From contig JAHHGZ010000043.1 of assembly GCA_019359595.1 (NCBI GenBank), forward strand, positions 1 to 64,000: DNA of 64,000 nt, read 5' to 3'. Of this stretch, positions 61,743-64,000 are shown piece by piece (within the stretch, counting starts at the first letter, position 1; each line of letters starts with the position of its first letter). This DNA comes from Cyanomargarita calcarea GSE-NOS-MK-12-04C. Lineage in GTDB: Bacteria; Cyanobacteriota; Cyanobacteriia; Cyanobacteriales; Nostocaceae. The position numbers were made by a program, and so were the translations under genes. Below the pieces are notes generated by a model, which did no database searches, was not told the DNA's origin, and saw only the letters and a list, made by a program, of their open reading frames with translations.

Positions 61743-62240
61743 TCAGTATACTTCTCGTTCTGCCCATGAACTATTGGGCGTTTTCTCGATGACAGATATA
61801 CAATTGAACTTAATCGCATCACGTACTTGATAATCTTTAACTTCATCCCAGACTCGATCTCTTCCAACTGCATGGCGTGGATGTAACAAGGTGATGTGTG
61901 GTTTAACATCCAATCTGACTTTCTTAAATCCAAGCAATATTTTTTCTCTTAGGCTGTAATAAATATTTGCGGGACTTATACAGGGTAAAAAAATTCCACC
62001 ATTATCCAACTGAATGGGAGTACCGAAGCATAGCTCAATTGTGAGTGGCGCAACCTCTGCAATCCGTTCAATCACTTGACTCCAATCTTCAATTTCATCG
62101 TCATAGCAGAGCGTAATATGTGCTGGAATAATGCTGTGTTGTTCTGGATCGGTTTTAGCTCGGATACAGTCGATTTCCGAGCGAATCGGTTCTGGAACGT
62201 AAAGGCTTACTTGCTTTCGATACGGAAGATGAAGGTTCAT
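61743..62240 (-). CDS. 2'-5' RNA ligase / cyclic phosphodiesterase-like protein
   Basis: The 165-residue protein has both HxTx motifs: H41-I-T-L (IIPAHITLCYDD) and H115-I-T-L (DVKPHITLLHPRHAVGRDR). This is the 2H phosphoesterase superfamily, acting on 2'-5' bonds or cyclic phosphates. The true substrate is unknown. The gene is convergent with the GNAT gene (27 bp between stops). Confidence 0.9.
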   Translation of the reverse strand: MNLHLPYRKQVSLYVPEPIRSEIDCIRAKTDPEQHSIIPAHITLCYDDEIEDWSQVIERIAEVAPLTIELCFGTPIQLDNGGIFLPCISPANIYYSLREKILLGFKKVRLDVKPHITLLHPRHAVGRDRVWDEVKDYQVRDAIKFNCISVIEKTPNSSWAEREVY

Positions 62241-62385
62241 AGTGCATCACTTTTCAATATCTTGACCTTAGAATGTTGACTTTGGGTGTTTTGAGGGAAT
62301 TTCCCGAAAAATCATAATAACAAGCGATCGCCCATCTAATCTGGGCTAATAATAGTGCCAATTGTGACAAACCCATATCAGGAGG

Positions 62386-63381
62386 CTAAACTTGTGTTGT
62401 GCTTAAAAACTCTCTCAGCAGACTGGGAACTGCCCCAATATATTTGTTTCGAGTAGCTTCATCCATATTTGATAGTACTGGAAGCCACCTCAAGGCATCT
62501 AGAATAGATGACAATTGTTCTGCTATCTCAAAAGCAACTTCAAGTTTTTCCCTAGCTTGGTATTCAGCCCATGATTCCAAGTAGAAATCTCTGAGCCGCT
62601 CAAACCAGGGTGAACTTTTTTCCAGCCCCAATGTCCTTTTCAAACTTGCATATGTGTTTTGTATGGTGAAGAAAGGATGAGAGATACTACTGTCACCCCA
62701 GTCAAAAAACATATAATGTCCATCTCGAATAAAGACGTTCCCATCGTGTAAGTCTCCATGATGGAGCGTCTCTGGCAGGTCAAAAGCTGCTAGTTGTTCG
62801 CACAACGAAGTAAATAAATCAACAGTGTCTTGCAAACGCTGACATTCAAATAAACTGAGTCCACCAGGTTGATTAGTAGCTAGTACTTCATGGCTATTCA
62901 GTAGTTTTCGGTACAAGAAGGGCAAAACTGCTAAACGGCGATCGGGTACACCAAGAGACAAAAGTTCATCTAGATGCTGGGCAGACTTCTTCTGCAATTC
63001 TGCATATATCGGTAAAATAACCTGCCAATGTTGAATATCATCCTCAGTTTTCAGAGTTTCCCGAAGTCTTATTCCTCCATCAGACATTAGTAACCAACCA
63101 TCTTCCCTAGCGATCGCTAAAATTTGCGGCATACATTGTGGATACCAATCTGACAGAGTTTGGGTGAGTGTTGATTCGTATGCAAGCTCTGGTATAACTG
63201 CTTTGAAGTAAATATCGCCTATGTTCGTCGGTATTTTGAGTACTGTTGACCAATGACGAATATGAGGCTGTTCGATTGAACCAGTACGTTTGATACCTTG
63301 TCGATACAACTCATTATCAATCCAGGAGGTAGCTTTCTCAATCCAGGCTGGTTGCATCCAAATGATGTTCGTCTGTGGCAT
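62386..63381 (-). CDS. Aminoglycoside phosphotransferase-like (APH fold) kinase
   Basis: The 331-residue protein has LHHGDLHDGNVFIRDGHYMF, then FDWGDSSISHPFF, the catalytic loop (HGDLHDGN near 206) and metal-binding DWGD (near 225) of the APH/choline kinase fold. An N-terminal KVPTN-like ATP-binding segment (LKIPTNIGDIYFKAV) is present. Most environmental members phosphorylate small metabolites, so resistance cannot be inferred. Confidence 0.87.
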   Translation of the reverse strand: MPQTNIIWMQPAWIEKATSWIDNELYRQGIKRTGSIEQPHIRHWSTVLKIPTNIGDIYFKAVIPELAYESTLTQTLSDWYPQCMPQILAIAREDGWLLMSDGGIRLRETLKTEDDIQHWQVILPIYAELQKKSAQHLDELLSLGVPDRRLAVLPFLYRKLLNSHEVLATNQPGGLSLFECQRLQDTVDLFTSLCEQLAAFDLPETLHHGDLHDGNVFIRDGHYMFFDWGDSSISHPFFTIQNTYASLKRTLGLEKSSPWFERLRDFYLESWAEYQAREKLEVAFEIAEQLSSILDALRWLPVLSNMDEATRNKYIGAVPSLLREFLSTTQV

Positions 63382-63625
63382 TACTTAATAGTTACTCTCT
63401 AACCATATTTATACTACGATATGTTACATATAGGTTTGTGAGTAATCTTTTTACCCCTGGTTTCTATGAATTTCCCACCCTGGTAAGCAGCTAGAAAATT
63501 ATCGCACCACCGATTCGCTTTAGAAACAAAGCGAAAATTTTGTTCGTGGATTCCCCCTCCTTTCTTCCAGCGCTGGTCTTGATTTTGCGTTGGTTATCAA
63601 ATTTTGAGGACGGGAGAATTACACG

Positions 63626-64000
63626 ATGTCATTGAATGGTAAAAACAAAACTGCTAGGGATGTAATTTTATTAACCATTATCTTCCTGGTGATTGAATTA
63701 TTAGACGAGCTTGTGGATGGACTGCGTGGCGCTGCCTGGCCGTTGATTCGTAATGACCTCCATCTTGACTATGTGCAGGTGGGGATGTTGTTAACAATAC
63801 CGAATACTGTCAGTAGCCTGATAGAGCCTATTCTGGGAATCTGGGGAGATATCGGTCAGCGACGGCAATTGATTTTGGGTGGAGGTGTTGCTTTTGCGAT
63901 CGCTTTGCTGCTAATTTCCCTTAGTCATAACTTTTCATTATTATTGGCCGCATTTGTGCTGTTGTATCCAGCTTCCGGTTCTTTTGTAAGTCTGTCCCAA
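63626..64000 (+). CDS. Major facilitator superfamily transporter, N-terminal part (runs past the window)
   Basis: From ATG 63626 the frame is open to the window end (125 codons). MSLNGKNKTARDVILLTIIF, then LVIELLDELVDGLRGAAWPL, starts the first helix. YVQVGMLLTIPNTVSSLIEP, then ILGIWGDIGQRRQLI, is the MFS loop 2-3 motif (G.l.D..grr). Further helices follow (GVAFAIALLLISLSH; LLLAAFVLLYPASGSF). The substrate cannot be told. The 244-bp gap before it shows no recognisable feature. Confidence 0.85.
   Translation, partial: MSLNGKNKTARDVILLTIIFLVIELLDELVDGLRGAAWPLIRNDLHLDYVQVGMLLTIPNTVSSLIEPILGIWGDIGQRRQLILGGGVAFAIALLLISLSHNFSLLLAAFVLLYPASGSFVSLSQ

Noticed and set aside
1-64000. tRNA, rRNA or known riboswitch genes
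   Set aside because: No cloverleaf with a GTTCRA arm, rRNA segment or recognisable riboswitch core was noticed by eye; a covariance-model scan would be needed to exclude small RNAs.

Overview
The window looks like chromosome from a filamentous (Nostocales-type) cyanobacterium. The evidence is abundant HIP1 octamers (GCGATCGC), heptanucleotide STRR-type repeats, xisH/xisI pairs, a COP23-type protein, a TPS-exoprotein/CHAT fusion and Uma2-family genes. No rRNA or tRNA gene was seen. All functions come from reading the sequence; no database search was possible.

Layout. (1) 1-10.7 kb, + strand: the baseplate half of a contractile injection system (CIS). It holds the 3' end of a tape-measure-like gene with exact tandem repeats, a tube/LysM-position protein (CIS7 type), a VgrG spike, a PAAR tip, a gp25-like wedge protein, a J-like baseplate protein, a gpI-like protein and a DUF4159-like protein. 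A ParDE toxin-antitoxin pair on the opposite strand sits inside the series, and heptamer repeat arrays fill two of its gaps. Sheath and tube genes are not in the window and may lie upstream. (2) 10.7-17.4 kb: a decayed accessory zone with toxin-antitoxin modules and remnants, a broken xisHI pair, a transposase scar, a MITE-like element and C-terminal fragments of unidentified genes. (3) 17.4-24.9 kb, - strand: four putative CIS cargo genes sharing one N-terminal leader of about 60 residues. Only one has a complete DUF4157 (HELTH) domain. The largest carries five annexin-like repeats and an ADP-ribosyltransferase-like C-terminus and is followed by a HEAT-repeat gene. (4) 25-30.4 kb: HicAB, another xisHI pair, then the remaining CIS genes, an AAA+ ATPase and a DUF4255 protein, on the - strand. 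The cargo genes therefore lie between two halves of the CIS locus.

(5) 30.8-42.2 kb: a Ser/Thr kinase with ETIA-motif repeats, a TpsB transporter, a convergent giant TPS exoprotein ending in a CHAT peptidase, a COP23 protein and a lipoprotein-like trypsin-family protease. (6) 42.3-49.3 kb: a broken PIN toxin module, a glycosyltransferase whose 5' leader is tandemly triplicated, and two membrane-anchored Ig-like proteins, one with WD40 repeats. (7) 49.3-64 kb: a patchwork of Uma2, an ABC-F gene interrupted by an in-frame stop, dienelactone hydrolase, an AraC regulator, xisHI, an MBL-like protein, an alpha/beta hydrolase with a divergent XRE/MmyB regulator, a P-loop kinase, GNATs, a class D beta-lactamase, DUF1772, a 2'-5' RNA ligase-like protein, an APH-like phosphotransferase and the start of an MFS transporter.

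Most notable is the CIS with its nested cargo nursery: a common leader on proteins with and without DUF4157 suggests the leader, not the protease-like domain, marks cargo. The annexin/ART protein with a degenerate HQLTH motif is the most unusual single gene.
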